From assembly GCF_907163105.1 (NCBI RefSeq), contig NZ_OU015321.1, positions 2,538,501 to 2,602,500 on the forward strand: a DNA stretch of 64,000 nt. Reading direction: 5' to 3'. This stretch comes from Cloacibacterium caeni (lineage in GTDB: Bacteria > Bacteroidota > Bacteroidia > Flavobacteriales > Weeksellaceae). The notes beneath the pieces are model-generated. The model saw only the letters and a list, made by a program, of their open reading frames with translations, made no database searches and was not told the DNA's origin. Shown here in pieces: positions 8,314 through 17,372 of the stretch (the first letter of the stretch is position 1; the number at the start of each line of letters is the position of its first letter). The translations under genes and the position numbers were made by a program.

Positions 8314-11097
8314 TTAAAAATGGCCAACAGTTACCAGTTCTTTAATAGACGGAACGAAAGTCGTTAAGTTGATTCCTTCAACAGCTGTTTTGTACTCGTC
8401 AATACTTGGAATACGACCTAAGATTGCCGACAATACTACGACTGGAGTAGAAGCCAATAGAGATTCTCCTTTTTTACGATCAGAATCTTCTACTACTCTT
8501 CCTTGGAAAAGACGGGTGGAAGTTGCCAAAACAGTGTCTCCTTTTTCCGCTTTTTCTTGGTTACCCATGCAAAGATTACAACCTGGACGCTCTAAGTACA
8601 TCATATTTTCATACTGTGTACGAGCTTCGCCTTTTGGAGCTGCATCGTTAAATTCAAAACCTGAATATTTTTCTAATAATTCCCAATCGCCTTCAGCTTT
8701 TAATTCATCGATGATGTTATAAGTAGGAGCGGCTACAACCAATGGCGCTTGGAATTCTACTTTACCATTTTGTTTTTCAAGGTTTTTAAGCATTTGAGAA
8801 ACGATTTTAAGGTCACCTTTGTGAACCATACAAGAACCTACGAAACCAAGGTCAACTTTTTTCTCACCTCCGTAATACGTTAGATCTCTGATGGTGTCGT
8901 GCGTATATCTTTTAGAAACATCGTCGTTGTTTACATCTGGGTCTGCAATCATTGGTTCAACGATTTGATCTAAATCTACCACAACTTCAGCGTAATATTT
9001 AGCATTAGCATCTGGAGTTAAAGCAGGTTTGTCTCCTGTTCTGATTTCCTCAATTCTCTTATTTGCTTTATTGATTAATCCTTGTAGAACGTGATTTTTA
9101 TTGTCCATTCCTTTATCAATCATAATCTGGATTCTGCTTTTTGCAATTTCCAATGATTCAATCAAAGTGTCATCTTCTGAGATACAAATTGAAGCTTTCG
9201 CTTTCATTTCTGCAGTCCAGTCTGTGAAGGTAAATGCTTGGTCGGCAGGAAGTGTTCCAATGTGAACTTCAATAATTCTACCTTGGAAAACGTTTTCTCC
9301 GTCAAATTGCTTCAACATCTGAGCCTGAGTTGCATGAACTACATCACGGAAATCCATGTGCTTTTTCATTTCGCCTTTGAAAGTCACTTTTACAGATTCA
9401 GGAATTGGCATTGAAGCCTCACCTGTTGCCAAAGCCAAAGCTACCGTTCCAGAGTCAGCGCCGAAAGCCACACCTTTAGACATTCTTGTGTGAGAATCTC
9501 CTCCGATGATGATTGCCCATTCGTCTACTGTAATATCGTTAAGAACTTTATGAATAACATCTGTCATTGCGTGATATTCACCTTTCGGGTCACGAGCTGT
9601 GATTACCCCGAAATCATTCATAAATTTCATTAATTTAGGAATATTAGCCTGCGCTTTTTTATCCCAAACTGAAGCGGTGTGACAACCTGACTGATACGCT
9701 CCATCTACAATTGGAGAAATCACCGTTGCTGCCATAGATTCTAGTTCTTGAGCGGTCATTAAACCTGTAGTGTCTTGAGAACCAACGATATTTACTTCAA
9801 CTCTTACATCAGAACCTGCGTGTAATAATTTACCTTCAGGAACACCCACTGCATTTCTGTTGAAGATTTTTTCAACAGCGGTAAGTCCTTGTCCTTCGAT
9901 AGAAATTTCTTTAGAAGGTGCAAAAACCGTTGGAGCAGTAATTCCTAAAGTTTTTGCAGCAAATGTTTGGATTTTTTTACCAAAAACGATAGCATAAGAA
10001 CCACCAGCTCTAATAAATTCTAATTTTTGAGGAGTAAATGATTTTGAAATATCTTTCAATTCAGTTTCTCCGTTATATAATTTCTTTTCTTTGGTATTGA
10101 TGGTTAAAACAGTTCCTGTAGCAACGGAATATTTTTCTTCTAAAACAATATCACCATTTTCATTACGAACAGGGTTTCCGTTTTCGTCAACTTTTTTCAC
10201 CCAGTTTTGAAGGTCTATTCCAATACCTCCAGTTACATCAACTGTAGTTAAGAAAATTGGAGAAATTCCATTAGTTCCAGCTACAATTGGAGCGATGTTT
10301 ACGAATGGTACGTAAGGACTTGCTTGTTTACCAGTCCAAAGTGCAACGTTGTTTACCCCAGACATACGAGAAGAACCAACTCCCATTGTTCCTTTTTCTG
10401 CAATAAGCATTACACTTGCATCAGGATGTTGAGCTTGTAAAGCTTTTATTTCTTCCTGTTGAGCAGGAGACATCATACATTTTCCGTGTAATTCACGGTC
10501 TGAACGAGAGTGTGCCTGATTTCCCGGAGATAATAAATCAGTTGAAATATCACCTTCTGCAGCGATATAAGTCACAACTTTAATTTCTTCTGGAACTTCT
10601 GGAAGTTTAGTGAAAAACTCTGCTTTTGCATAGCTTTCCAAAATATCTTTAGCGATTACATTTCCCGTTTCATAAGCTTCTTTTAAACGTGCTGTATCAG
10701 CATCATATAAGAAAACCTGAGTTTTAAGAACTTCAGCGGCTTGTTTTGCAATAGCTTCATCATTTCCTAAAGCCAAATCAAGAAGAACTTCGATAGAAGG
10801 ACCTCCTTTCATGTGAGATAGCAATTCAAAAGCGAAAGTTGGAGTAATTTCTTCAACCACAGATTCACCAAGGATTATTTCCTTTAAAAACTTAGCTTTT
10901 ACACCAGCTGCACTAGTTGTGCCTGGTAAAATGTTATAGATGAAAAATTGTAGAGAATCAGCTCTGTACTCATTTGCTGTATCTTTAATTTGCTCAATAA
11001 TTGCGCTTAGTAATTCTGCACTGTCAATAGGTTTTGGGTGAAGCCCCTGTGCTTTTCTTTCTTCGATTTCCTGGATGTAATCCTGATAAATATTCAT
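8314..11097 (-). CDS. acnB: Bifunctional aconitate hydratase B / 2-methylisocitrate dehydratase
   Basis: AcnB-type aconitase of 927 residues, with the extra N-terminal HEAT-like domain that distinguishes it from the AcnA and mitochondrial types. It interconverts citrate and isocitrate and, in characterised members, dehydrates 2-methylisocitrate in the methylcitrate cycle. Visible motifs are the SSRMSGVNNVALW segment of the swivel domain, GGDSHTRMSKG, and the Fe-S ligands in VGSCMVHKGDL and CNLCMGNQ. The start at 11097 leaves a leader of about 90 bases to a -7 element at 11200-11193. It is followed by acn on the same strand, so two non-orthologous aconitases are adjacent, a layout I recall from other flavobacteria. 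Confidence 0.95.
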   Translation of the reverse strand: MNIYQDYIQEIEERKAQGLHPKPIDSAELLSAIIEQIKDTANEYRADSLQFFIYNILPGTTSAAGVKAKFLKEIILGESVVEEITPTFAFELLSHMKGGPSIEVLLDLALGNDEAIAKQAAEVLKTQVFLYDADTARLKEAYETGNVIAKDILESYAKAEFFTKLPEVPEEIKVVTYIAAEGDISTDLLSPGNQAHSRSDRELHGKCMMSPAQQEEIKALQAQHPDASVMLIAEKGTMGVGSSRMSGVNNVALWTGKQASPYVPFVNIAPIVAGTNGISPIFLTTVDVTGGIGIDLQNWVKKVDENGNPVRNENGDIVLEEKYSVATGTVLTINTKEKKLYNGETELKDISKSFTPQKLEFIRAGGSYAIVFGKKIQTFAAKTLGITAPTVFAPSKEISIEGQGLTAVEKIFNRNAVGVPEGKLLHAGSDVRVEVNIVGSQDTTGLMTAQELESMAATVISPIVDGAYQSGCHTASVWDKKAQANIPKLMKFMNDFGVITARDPKGEYHAMTDVIHKVLNDITVDEWAIIIGGDSHTRMSKGVAFGADSGTVALALATGEASMPIPESVKVTFKGEMKKHMDFRDVVHATQAQMLKQFDGENVFQGRIIEVHIGTLPADQAFTFTDWTAEMKAKASICISEDDTLIESLEIAKSRIQIMIDKGMDNKNHVLQGLINKANKRIEEIRTGDKPALTPDANAKYYAEVVVDLDQIVEPMIADPDVNNDDVSKRYTHDTIRDLTYYGGEKKVDLGFVGSCMVHKGDLKIVSQMLKNLEKQNGKVEFQAPLVVAAPTYNIIDELKAEGDWELLEKYSGFEFNDAAPKGEARTQYENMMYLERPGCNLCMGNQEKAEKGDTVLATSTRLFQGRVVEDSDRKKGESLLASTPVVVLSAILGRIPSIDEYKTAVEGINLTTFVPSIKELVTVGHF

Positions 11098-11192
11098 AAT
11101 TTTTGAAGTCTTTTTAAACTTAATAATTAGATGATTTACTGTACTTTAGTAGTTAAAATTTTTATAATCATCAATCTTTTTATAATGATGCT

Positions 11193-11200
11193 CAAAAGTA
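11193..11200 (-). promoter_or_regulatory. -7 promoter element of acnB
   Basis: On the minus strand this reads TACTTTTG (consensus TAnnTTTG), about 95 bases before the acnB ATG. No convincing -33 element is seen. Confidence 0.5.
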
Positions 11201-11270
11201 AGAAAATTTAATTTGCAGAGGATATCTTTTTTTAAAATTTTATAGATGAAGCATATTATTTAAATCAATC

Positions 11271-11301
11271 TTGTAAAATATAAAGTTTAGAATTACATTT
11301 G
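11271..11301 (+). promoter_or_regulatory. Promoter of the DUF2752 gene (possibly leaderless)
   Basis: TTG (11271-11273), 20 bases, then TACATTTG (11294-11301). The ATG at 11306 begins four bases after the -7 element, so transcription would start at or next to the start codon. Confidence 0.6.
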
Positions 11302-11305
11302 TTTT

Positions 11306-11674
11306 ATGTACAAGGGTGAAAAAAAATGGATTTTTGTAGTTATAATACTGCTTATAACAGGTTATTATTTTTTTCTAAATCCTTATGAACAAGAGTATTT
11401 TTTTATTTCTTGTCCTTTTTATAAGATTACGGGTTTCCAGTGTTCAGGTTGTGGTTCACAAAGAGCATTTCACGAAATTTTACATCTGAACTTCAAAGAA
11501 GCGTTTCGCCAAAATGCACTTGTACTAATCGCAATTCCTTATTTTTCATTGATTTTCTTTACCAGTTTTTTTCAAGAAAAATTCGCTAAACTAAGACAGT
11601 TTCTCATCGGCAAGAAAACAATACTAATTTTGTTCTTCATCGCAATTCTTTTCGGTATTTTTAGAAATTTATAA
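11306..11674 (+). CDS. DUF2752 family membrane protein
   Basis: Small inner-membrane protein of 122 residues and unknown function. It carries the DUF2752 signature CPFYKITGFQCSGCGSQRAF (residues about 33-52), with three cysteines and the conserved GxxCxGCGxxRAxH pattern. A first membrane helix lies at about residues 8-25, another at 63-80 and a third near the C-terminus. The ATG lies four bases after a -7 element, which fixes the start and suggests a leaderless transcript. The TPP-riboswitch promoter for the next gene begins within 10 bases of its stop. No function is known to me. Confidence 0.85.
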   Translation: MYKGEKKWIFVVIILLITGYYFFLNPYEQEYFFISCPFYKITGFQCSGCGSQRAFHEILHLNFKEAFRQNALVLIAIPYFSLIFFTSFFQEKFAKLRQFLIGKKTILILFFIAILFGIFRNL

Positions 11675-11682
11675 AAATTTTA

Positions 11683-11690
11683 TACATTTG
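11683..11690 (+). promoter_or_regulatory. -7 promoter element upstream of the TPP riboswitch
   Basis: TACATTTG (consensus TAnnTTTG), immediately upstream of the riboswitch. Transcription would start near 11695. Confidence 0.55.
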
Positions 11691-11693
11691 CAC

Positions 11694-11776
11694 TCAAGAA
11701 AAAGGGGTGCTGTAAAAAGCTGAGATTATACCCAAAGAACATAGAACAGGTAATGCTGTTTATGGAAACGTCTTTG
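11694..11776 (+). promoter_or_regulatory. TPP (THI-box) riboswitch
   Basis: It carries the hallmark segments of the thiamine-pyrophosphate aptamer in order: GGGGTGC (11704-11710), a minimal P3 (GCT...AGC), CTGAGA with TATACCC (P2 closing GGGG/ACCC), and then GAACA...GGTAATGC with TATGGAA, the P4/P5 TPP pyrophosphate pocket. It lies between a -7 element and a TonB-dependent receptor. High TPP is expected to lower receptor expression. Known from comparative genomics: THI elements in Bacteroidetes precede outer-membrane receptors predicted to take up thiamine. Confidence 0.85.
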
Positions 11777-11836
11777 ATGTATTTTTCACACGTGGCATCC
11801 TTTTATTCGATTTGTTTAATTTTTTACAACATCAGA

Positions 11837-13939
11837 ATGAAAGGATTTATTATTTTAGGGCTAGGAATGAGCTCTGTTCTCTCTGCGCAAATAGATACGG
11901 CGCAAGTAAAAGAAATTCAAGAGGTTAGCTTTACGAAAAGGCTGCCGGTTTCCAAAGAAATTATTAACGTACAAAAAGATTTAGGAGCCAAAAATCTAGG
12001 TCAGGATTTGCCTATTTTGCTCAAAAATCAAATGTCTGTAGTTGCAACTTCGGATGCTGGAAACGGAGTGGGTTACACTGGTTTCAGAATTAGAGGAAGT
12101 GCAGGAACAAGCATTAATGTAATGCTGAATGGTGTTCCGTATAACGATTCGGAAAGTCAAGGGACTTTTTTTGTGAATATTCCAGACATGGCAAGTTCGG
12201 CATCGCAGATTGTCATCCAAAGAGGAGTAGGAACTTCTAGCAATGGAACAGCAAGTTTCGGAGCAAGTGTGAATATTTTGACCAAAAATCCAGAGGAGAA
12301 ACCTTATTTTTTGACCAATCAAAGCGCAGGAAGTTTTAACACCTTTAAACATTCCTTTGAAGCAGGAACAGGAAAATTTTTGAACAATTTACTGTCGGTT
12401 TCGGCAAGGTATTCTATCATTAATTCAGATGGTTACATTGATAGAGCTTTTTCTAAACTCAATTCTTACAATATCAATGCGCTCTTCGAAAAAGGCAATA
12501 CGAAACTGAGATTTTTAACTTTCGGTGGAAAAGAAAAAACGTATCAAGCGTGGAATGGAATTGATAAAGCTACCTATGAATCTAATCCGAAATTTAATTA
12601 TTCTGGAGCAATTTATGATGCTAATTGGGAAAATATTATTGGGTTTTACGATAATGAAACCGATAATTACCGACAAAACCATTATCATTTACTTTGGGAA
12701 CAAAAACTCGGTAAAATTTGGAATCTAGAAACTACTTTTCATCTCACTCATGGAGAAGGTTACTATGAAAATTATAAGCAAGATGCTAAATTTTCTAAAT
12801 ATGATTTGCCCAATATCGTAGAAAACGGAAATACAATTACCAGAACAGATTTCATTAGAAAAAAATGGTTAGATAATGATTTTTACGGCGTAGTTTCTAG
12901 TCTTTATGGGAATTTTGAAAATCTTAATTTGAATTTCGGAGTAGCTGCAAATCAATATTTCGGGAGACATTTTGGGAACGTGACTGGAGTGAAATATACT
13001 GATATTTTCGAGCACGAATATTACAGAAATAATGCTTTGAAAAATGAAGTTTCAGGTTTTGCGAAAGCCATTTACAAAATGGAAAAACTTGAATTTTTTG
13101 GAGATTTACAACTTAGAAACATTGACTATAAAACATATATTTTAGATGAAAATGCAGAAGAAGGAGCAGATTTAAGTCAGAAATGGACGTTTTTTAATCC
13201 AAAATTCGGGGTGAATTATCAGTTAGAAAACGGAAAATTATTTTTCTCTTATGCTCATGCTCACAGAGAACCTAACCGTGATGATTTATTTGCCAATCCT
13301 AATACGAAGCCAGAAAAATTACATGATTTTGAGCTCGGTTTAGAAAAAACGTTTGGTAATGTTTCTTTTACTGCAAACGCTTATTACATGAATTATGTGA
13401 ATCAATTGGTACTAAGTGGAGAAATCAACATGGTAGGAGAATTCATTAAAATTAATTCTGGAAAATCTTATAGATTAGGTTTAGAATTGGGAACTTTGGC
13501 TAAAGTTTCAGAAAAACTGAACGTATTAGGAAATATTACTTTGAGTCAGAATAAAAATGTAGATTTCAAAATTGAAGAAAATTCTACAGTGACTAATTTG
13601 GGTAATACTAACATTTCTTTCTCTCCTAATATTATTGCCAATGCTATAATTCAGTATAAGCCTATTAAAAATTTACAGTTAAATCTTAATAATCAATATA
13701 TTGGAAAGCAATATTTGGACAACACAGAAACCCAATCACTACAACTGAATGATTATTTCTTGACTGATTTTAATGCACAATATGAGTTTAAAATTGCAAA
13801 ACAAGAGGTGAGTTTACAATTTTTGCTGAATAATATTTTTGACAAAAAATATGTAAATAACGGTTTTGTGTATGATGGACCTTACTATTATGCACAAGCT
13901 GGAAGAAATTTTATGATGGGGCTAAATGTTAAGCTGTAA
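11837..13939 (+). CDS. TonB-dependent outer-membrane receptor, probably for thiamine or a thiamine derivative
   Basis: Outer-membrane beta-barrel importer energised by TonB. I chose ATG 11837 because it starts a signal peptide (MKGFIILGLGMSSVLSAQ); an upstream in-frame ATG at 11753 lies inside the riboswitch. The 700-residue product has a plug domain (about 40-160, with GFRIRGSAGTSINVMLNGVPYND and VQRGVGTSSNGTASFGASVNI) and a 22-strand-type barrel ending in an aromatic-rich last strand (GRNFMMGLNVKL). The riboswitch points to thiamine as substrate, which is inference. The usual downstream partners (PnuT permease, thiamine pyrophosphokinase) are absent here; an IS4-family element begins eight bases after the stop. 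A truncated, nearly identical 3' end of a second copy lies at 17407-17558. Confidence 0.9.
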   Translation: MKGFIILGLGMSSVLSAQIDTAQVKEIQEVSFTKRLPVSKEIINVQKDLGAKNLGQDLPILLKNQMSVVATSDAGNGVGYTGFRIRGSAGTSINVMLNGVPYNDSESQGTFFVNIPDMASSASQIVIQRGVGTSSNGTASFGASVNILTKNPEEKPYFLTNQSAGSFNTFKHSFEAGTGKFLNNLLSVSARYSIINSDGYIDRAFSKLNSYNINALFEKGNTKLRFLTFGGKEKTYQAWNGIDKATYESNPKFNYSGAIYDANWENIIGFYDNETDNYRQNHYHLLWEQKLGKIWNLETTFHLTHGEGYYENYKQDAKFSKYDLPNIVENGNTITRTDFIRKKWLDNDFYGVVSSLYGNFENLNLNFGVAANQYFGRHFGNVTGVKYTDIFEHEYYRNNALKNEVSGFAKAIYKMEKLEFFGDLQLRNIDYKTYILDENAEEGADLSQKWTFFNPKFGVNYQLENGKLFFSYAHAHREPNRDDLFANPNTKPEKLHDFELGLEKTFGNVSFTANAYYMNYVNQLVLSGEINMVGEFIKINSGKSYRLGLELGTLAKVSEKLNVLGNITLSQNKNVDFKIEENSTVTNLGNTNISFSPNIIANAIIQYKPIKNLQLNLNNQYIGKQYLDNTETQSLQLNDYFLTDFNAQYEFKIAKQEVSLQFLLNNIFDKKYVNNGFVYDGPYYYAQAGRNFMMGLNVKL

Positions 13940-13946
13940 AAAAAAT
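13938..13946. repeat. Target-site duplication, left copy (AAAAAAAAT)
   Basis: Nine bases repeated exactly at 15281-15289 on the other side of the IS4-family element. The copy overlaps the last two bases of the receptor stop codon. Confidence 0.8.
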
Positions 13947-15280
13947 CAATACTGTCCTAAATAAAAATTATTAAAAATAGAAACAGCCTAAATACCTATT
14001 TTACATTTAGCTTTACATTTAATTTCAAAAAAGAACCCCTTGATAATAGTTTTTGGGGGTTTCAGGCGGTTGCTCAAATGGTTTGTCGAGCCAAAATTGA
14101 AGATTAATTTTAACAAAAATATTCAATCGGATAAAAGCTACCAGATTTGATAATTGCCAATTATATTTAGCGATGGATTTCAGGTATTTCAGAATGAGAA
14201 TAGTGATAAGTGCCGTCCAGATTTGGATTTTCACTGCATTTTCAGAAGTTCCAATGAAGGTTTTGATGTGAAGCAACTGCTTGATATCTCTAAAAAAGAT
14301 CTCAATTTGCCATCTTTGCTTGTATAATTCTGCTATGGTAGAAGCAGCCCAAGAGAAATTATTGGAAATCATTTCAATGGTTTGCTTGTTTTCATTATCC
14401 CAAATAGCCACTCTTCTTAATTTTTTTGGATATTTTTCTTTGGATAAAGGATTTGAGAGTACTATTTCTTCGTCTTTTAGGATGCTTTGAGCTCCTTTTG
14501 GTGGAAGTTCTCGTTCCTGTAAAGTTTCAAATTTCAGATTTTCTTTATGTCTTATTACGAAGAAAACACCTTTGCTGTCCCAAATAGAGAGCATTGGAAA
14601 ATCGTTATAGAATCGGTCTGCAACAATGACTGCTCCCTTTTCCAAAGGAATGTTTTCCGCTCCCTTGTTATCAGCAACACTTCCTTTGGTAATATTCACA
14701 TAAACAGGAAGTTTCCCGTCATATTCAAGTAAGGTATGCATTTTCACGGCTCCTTTTTTAGTTCGATATGTTGCCCAATCGAACAAAGACAGGCATAGAG
14801 AAATAAGGGTAGAATCTAATAAATAGACAGGAACTTTTATTTTGAGTTTTATCCGTCTTTCTTTCGTGTGCTGTCCTAATTGTTCTAATAGTTTGAAATA
14901 CACGTCTTTAAACAAATCTGCATCTCGTTTTCCATTCTGGTAGCTAATAGAAGATTTGGAAGGTGCTGTTTTTATCCCTAAATGATTCAGGTTTCCTGTG
15001 GCACTGCGAAGCCCGTTGGAAATGTCCCGAACCGAAGTGCTTTTGGCAAAATGACAGAAAAGCATAGAAACTAAGTGGTTCCAACTATCAAATCCTTTAT
15101 TTCGGTAATCGGTTTTCTTCTCAATTACTATTTTTTTGAAAATCCCTCGGTCTATTTTTGAAATGATTTGGGAAAATAATGTTAATTTTGAATCCATAAG
15201 AAGGTTTTTTTGTTGTACAACCTCAAAGATACTTTGAGTTACTTTAATTCCTTCTTATTTTTTTATTTAGGACGCTATTG
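13947..15280 (-). mobile_element. IS4-family insertion sequence, complete, 1334 bp
   Basis: The ends are inverted repeats: CAATACTGTCCTAAATA at the left and the complement CAATAGCGTCCTAAATA at the right. They are flanked by an exact 9-bp direct repeat (AAAAAAAAT), in the 9-12 bp range usual for IS4. It contains one intact transposase gene on the minus strand. The clean duplication says this was a simple and probably recent insertion directly behind the TonB-dependent receptor stop. Removing it joins the receptor to the promoter of the secreted-protein gene at 15357. Confidence 0.9.
14025..15197 (-). CDS. IS4-family transposase
   Basis: DDE transposase of 390 residues that moves the surrounding IS element. 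It has an N-terminal DUF4372-like domain (about 1-75), then the RNase H-like catalytic core with Asp in LLDSTLISL, Asp in VADRFYND and Glu in the YKQRWQIEIFFRDIKQ block, which matches the IS4 signature Y-(2)-R-(3)-E-(6)-K. The reading frame is intact and of normal length, so the element may still be active. It is transcribed opposite to the surrounding genes. Confidence 0.95.
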   Translation of the reverse strand: MDSKLTLFSQIISKIDRGIFKKIVIEKKTDYRNKGFDSWNHLVSMLFCHFAKSTSVRDISNGLRSATGNLNHLGIKTAPSKSSISYQNGKRDADLFKDVYFKLLEQLGQHTKERRIKLKIKVPVYLLDSTLISLCLSLFDWATYRTKKGAVKMHTLLEYDGKLPVYVNITKGSVADNKGAENIPLEKGAVIVADRFYNDFPMLSIWDSKGVFFVIRHKENLKFETLQERELPPKGAQSILKDEEIVLSNPLSKEKYPKKLRRVAIWDNENKQTIEMISNNFSWAASTIAELYKQRWQIEIFFRDIKQLLHIKTFIGTSENAVKIQIWTALITILILKYLKSIAKYNWQLSNLVAFIRLNIFVKINLQFWLDKPFEQPPETPKNYYQGVLF

Positions 15281-15324
15281 AAAAAAAATCATTTAAAGAA
15301 TAAAATTTGAAAAGAATAATTGCT

Positions 15325-15332
15325 TATATTTG
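15325..15332 (+). promoter_or_regulatory. -7 promoter element of the secreted-protein gene at 15357
   Basis: TATATTTG (consensus TAnnTTTG). A TTTG lies 15 bases upstream (15306-15309), closer than the usual 17-23. The leader would be about 20 bases. Confidence 0.5.
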
Positions 15333-15356
15333 TAATAATAACCAATAAATTAAAAA

Positions 15357-16040
15357 ATGAAAAAACTTTATTCTTTTTTCGCAACCATTTTTACAGTAGT
15401 TGCAATTTACAGTCAGTCATTATTAACAATTGAGCAAACTCCAGCCAATTCTGGAATTTATACCATAACCTATAATGATTCAGCAAATGGATGGGCTTTT
15501 TATAATCCAGGAGTGGGAAATCCTATTGGAGTTTATTTGTGGTTAAATGGTGCAGATAATTCTACAGGAAGTCCATTTAATGATAATTTCAGTAATATCA
15601 CGGCTCAATTAACATGGGATGGTACAAATTATAGTGGAACAATTGATTTAAATACCCATAATTTTAATAAAACTGGCGGTGTTTTACCAGCAGGAACTAC
15701 TGTAACAGAATTGCATTTCCTATTTACAGAATTTCCAATAGGTAAAAATACACATCAAACTACCGACAAATTAGCATCTGCTTATGGATTTACATCTACC
15801 ACTACCAGTTCACTAAGTACAATAGATATTAACAGCTCGAAATTTAAATCTTTTGTTTCAGAAGGTAGATTGTATACTCCTAAAAAAGGAATTGTAAACA
15901 TTCAAGTCATGGATTTCTCTGGAAGAGTGATTAAAACATTTACGGCTAATTCTTCTGTAAATGGAATCGAACTTAATCTTCCTAAAAAAGGAAACTTTAT
16001 ATTGAAATTAGATAATGAAATTGTAAAGTTTAAATATTAA
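15357..16040 (+). CDS. Secreted protein with a T9SS-like C-terminal tail
   Basis: A 227-residue exported protein. The N-terminus is a Sec signal peptide ending near YSQ19. The central part (about 20-155) is rich in Asn, Thr and Gly, with motifs such as GVYLWLNGADN and LTWDGTNYSGTIDL, and looks like a beta-sandwich, possibly carbohydrate-binding; I do not recognise the family. The last 65 residues (from KSFVSEGRLYTPKKG, through VMDFSGRVIKTF and LPKKGNFILKL) form a type A T9SS sorting-like domain. The same domain, with very similar wording, ends the protein at 17768. It is preceded by a receptor gene and an inserted IS4 element. It has its own -7 element and terminator. The two secreted genes look like paralogues that kept only the tail region in common. 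Confidence 0.82.
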   Translation: MKKLYSFFATIFTVVAIYSQSLLTIEQTPANSGIYTITYNDSANGWAFYNPGVGNPIGVYLWLNGADNSTGSPFNDNFSNITAQLTWDGTNYSGTIDLNTHNFNKTGGVLPAGTTVTELHFLFTEFPIGKNTHQTTDKLASAYGFTSTTTSSLSTIDINSSKFKSFVSEGRLYTPKKGIVNIQVMDFSGRVIKTFTANSSVNGIELNLPKKGNFILKLDNEIVKFKY

Positions 16041-16061
16041 AAATATCCTTCATAAATAATT

Positions 16062-16093
16062 AAAAGACTGCTGTTTAATGGCAGTCTTTTTTT
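16062..16093 (+). terminator. Intrinsic terminator after the secreted-protein gene
   Basis: AAAGACTGC (16063-16071) pairs with GCAGTCTTT (16081-16089), loop of nine, followed by T residues. Confidence 0.85.
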
Positions 16094-16140
16094 GTGGATT
16101 TGACCCGTCCTAAAATAAGTTTACACCCAATAGACTTATT

Positions 16141-16530
16141 ATGGAAAATCGAGAGAAGACAGTAGAAAAGCGTACACAACAAGATTACACAATGGCTTTT
16201 AAATTAGGTATTGTAAGCCGTGTAGAAAAGGGCGAATTCACTTACAAACAGGCACAGCAACATTACGGTATCCAAGGTAGAAGCACCGTTTTGGTTTGGC
16301 TCAGAAAATATGGTAATTTAGATTGGAGCAAACCCACCATTCATACCATGTTACAATCCAAAGAAACACCCGCCGAAAAGATTAAAAGATTAGAGAAAGA
16401 ATTAGCTGATGAGAAACTGAAAACCAAAGTTCTCAATATGATGATTGATATCTCCGACAAGCAATACGGCACACAGATCCGAAAAAAGTTTACGCCCAAA
16501 CAGTCAGACAACTCCAAGAAAAAGGATTGA
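16141..16530 (+). CDS. IS3-family transposase OrfA
   Basis: DNA-binding half of an IS3-type transposase, 129 residues. It has a helix-turn-helix (about 15-60: KLGIVSRVEKGEFTYKQAQQHYGI) followed by a leucine-zipper-like helix (about 80-105), the usual plan. Its last codons read AAG AAA AAG GAT TGA. The G-AAA-AAG run is a plausible -1 slippery site: a shift there continues into orfB without a stop, giving the OrfAB transposase. The frame is intact. Confidence 0.92.
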   Translation: MENREKTVEKRTQQDYTMAFKLGIVSRVEKGEFTYKQAQQHYGIQGRSTVLVWLRKYGNLDWSKPTIHTMLQSKETPAEKIKRLEKELADEKLKTKVLNMMIDISDKQYGTQIRKKFTPKQSDNSKKKD

Positions 16531-17372
16531 GTTTATCCAAAATCTGCAGATTGTTTGGGATAAGCAGACAAGCCATTTACCAGCAGCGCCAAAGATTATG
16601 TGTTCGGGAAAAAGAATTGGAGAAAGTTAAACGATTTGTTGAGGAGATACGTTTAGAACAGCCCAGAATAGGAACAAGAAAACTTTATTATTTGCTTAAA
16701 AATAAGTTCAAGCTTGAAAACATAAAAATAGGCAGAGATGCGCTGTTCAATTATTTACGAAGAGAAAATCTGCTTATTTATCCTAAGAAAAGATATACAA
16801 GAACAACTTTCTCCAAACACTGGCTCAGAAAACACCCCAACCTTTTGAAAACGACTTGCCTAAAAAGAAAAGAACAGGTATTTGTAAGCGATATCACTTA
16901 TATAAAAACCAAAACGAATGTCTGTTATTTATCTTTGGTTACGGATGCTTACAGCAGAAAAATAATGGGTTACGAATTAAGTGAAAATATGAATGCTGAA
17001 AATGTAGTCAAAGCTCTGAAAATGGCCGTTAAAAACAGAACAACACATCTTCCGCTTATTCATCACTCAGACAGGGGATTGCAATATTGCTCAGAAGTGT
17101 ATCAGAAAGTACTTGTTGAAAACAAAATAAAACCCTCAATGACAGATGGCTATGATTGTTATCAAAATGCTTTGGCAGAAAGAATAAACGGAATATTGAA
17201 GCAGGAATTTTTAATTTATAAATGCAAAAACATTCAGGATTTAAAACAAATGGTTAAAGAAAGTATTTATATTTACAACAACAAAAGACCACATCTTAGT
17301 CTGAAGATGAAAACCCCGGAAACAATCCACAAAAAATCCGGAAAATCAATATCTTCCGGATTGGTATTTTAA
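16527..17372 (+). CDS. IS3-family transposase OrfB (rve/DDE integrase core)
   Basis: Catalytic half, 281 residues. It has an HTH_21-like domain (about 40-95) and an integrase core with Asp in VSDITYI, Asp in HHSDRGLQYCS and Glu in NALAERINGILKQE, the complete DDE triad. The frame overlaps orfA in the -1 phase. The only initiator at the overlap is TTG at 16527, so synthesis as an OrfAB frameshift fusion is more likely than independent initiation. The frame is full length and undamaged. Confidence 0.92.
   Translation: MSLSKICRLFGISRQAIYQQRQRLCVREKELEKVKRFVEEIRLEQPRIGTRKLYYLLKNKFKLENIKIGRDALFNYLRRENLLIYPKKRYTRTTFSKHWLRKHPNLLKTTCLKRKEQVFVSDITYIKTKTNVCYLSLVTDAYSRKIMGYELSENMNAENVVKALKMAVKNRTTHLPLIHHSDRGLQYCSEVYQKVLVENKIKPSMTDGYDCYQNALAERINGILKQEFLIYKCKNIQDLKQMVKESIYIYNNKRPHLSLKMKTPETIHKKSGKSISSGLVF

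Noticed and set aside
11753..11836. Upstream ATG in frame with the TonB-dependent receptor
   Set aside because: It lies in the riboswitch aptamer, and the extra residues would hide the signal peptide that begins at 11837.
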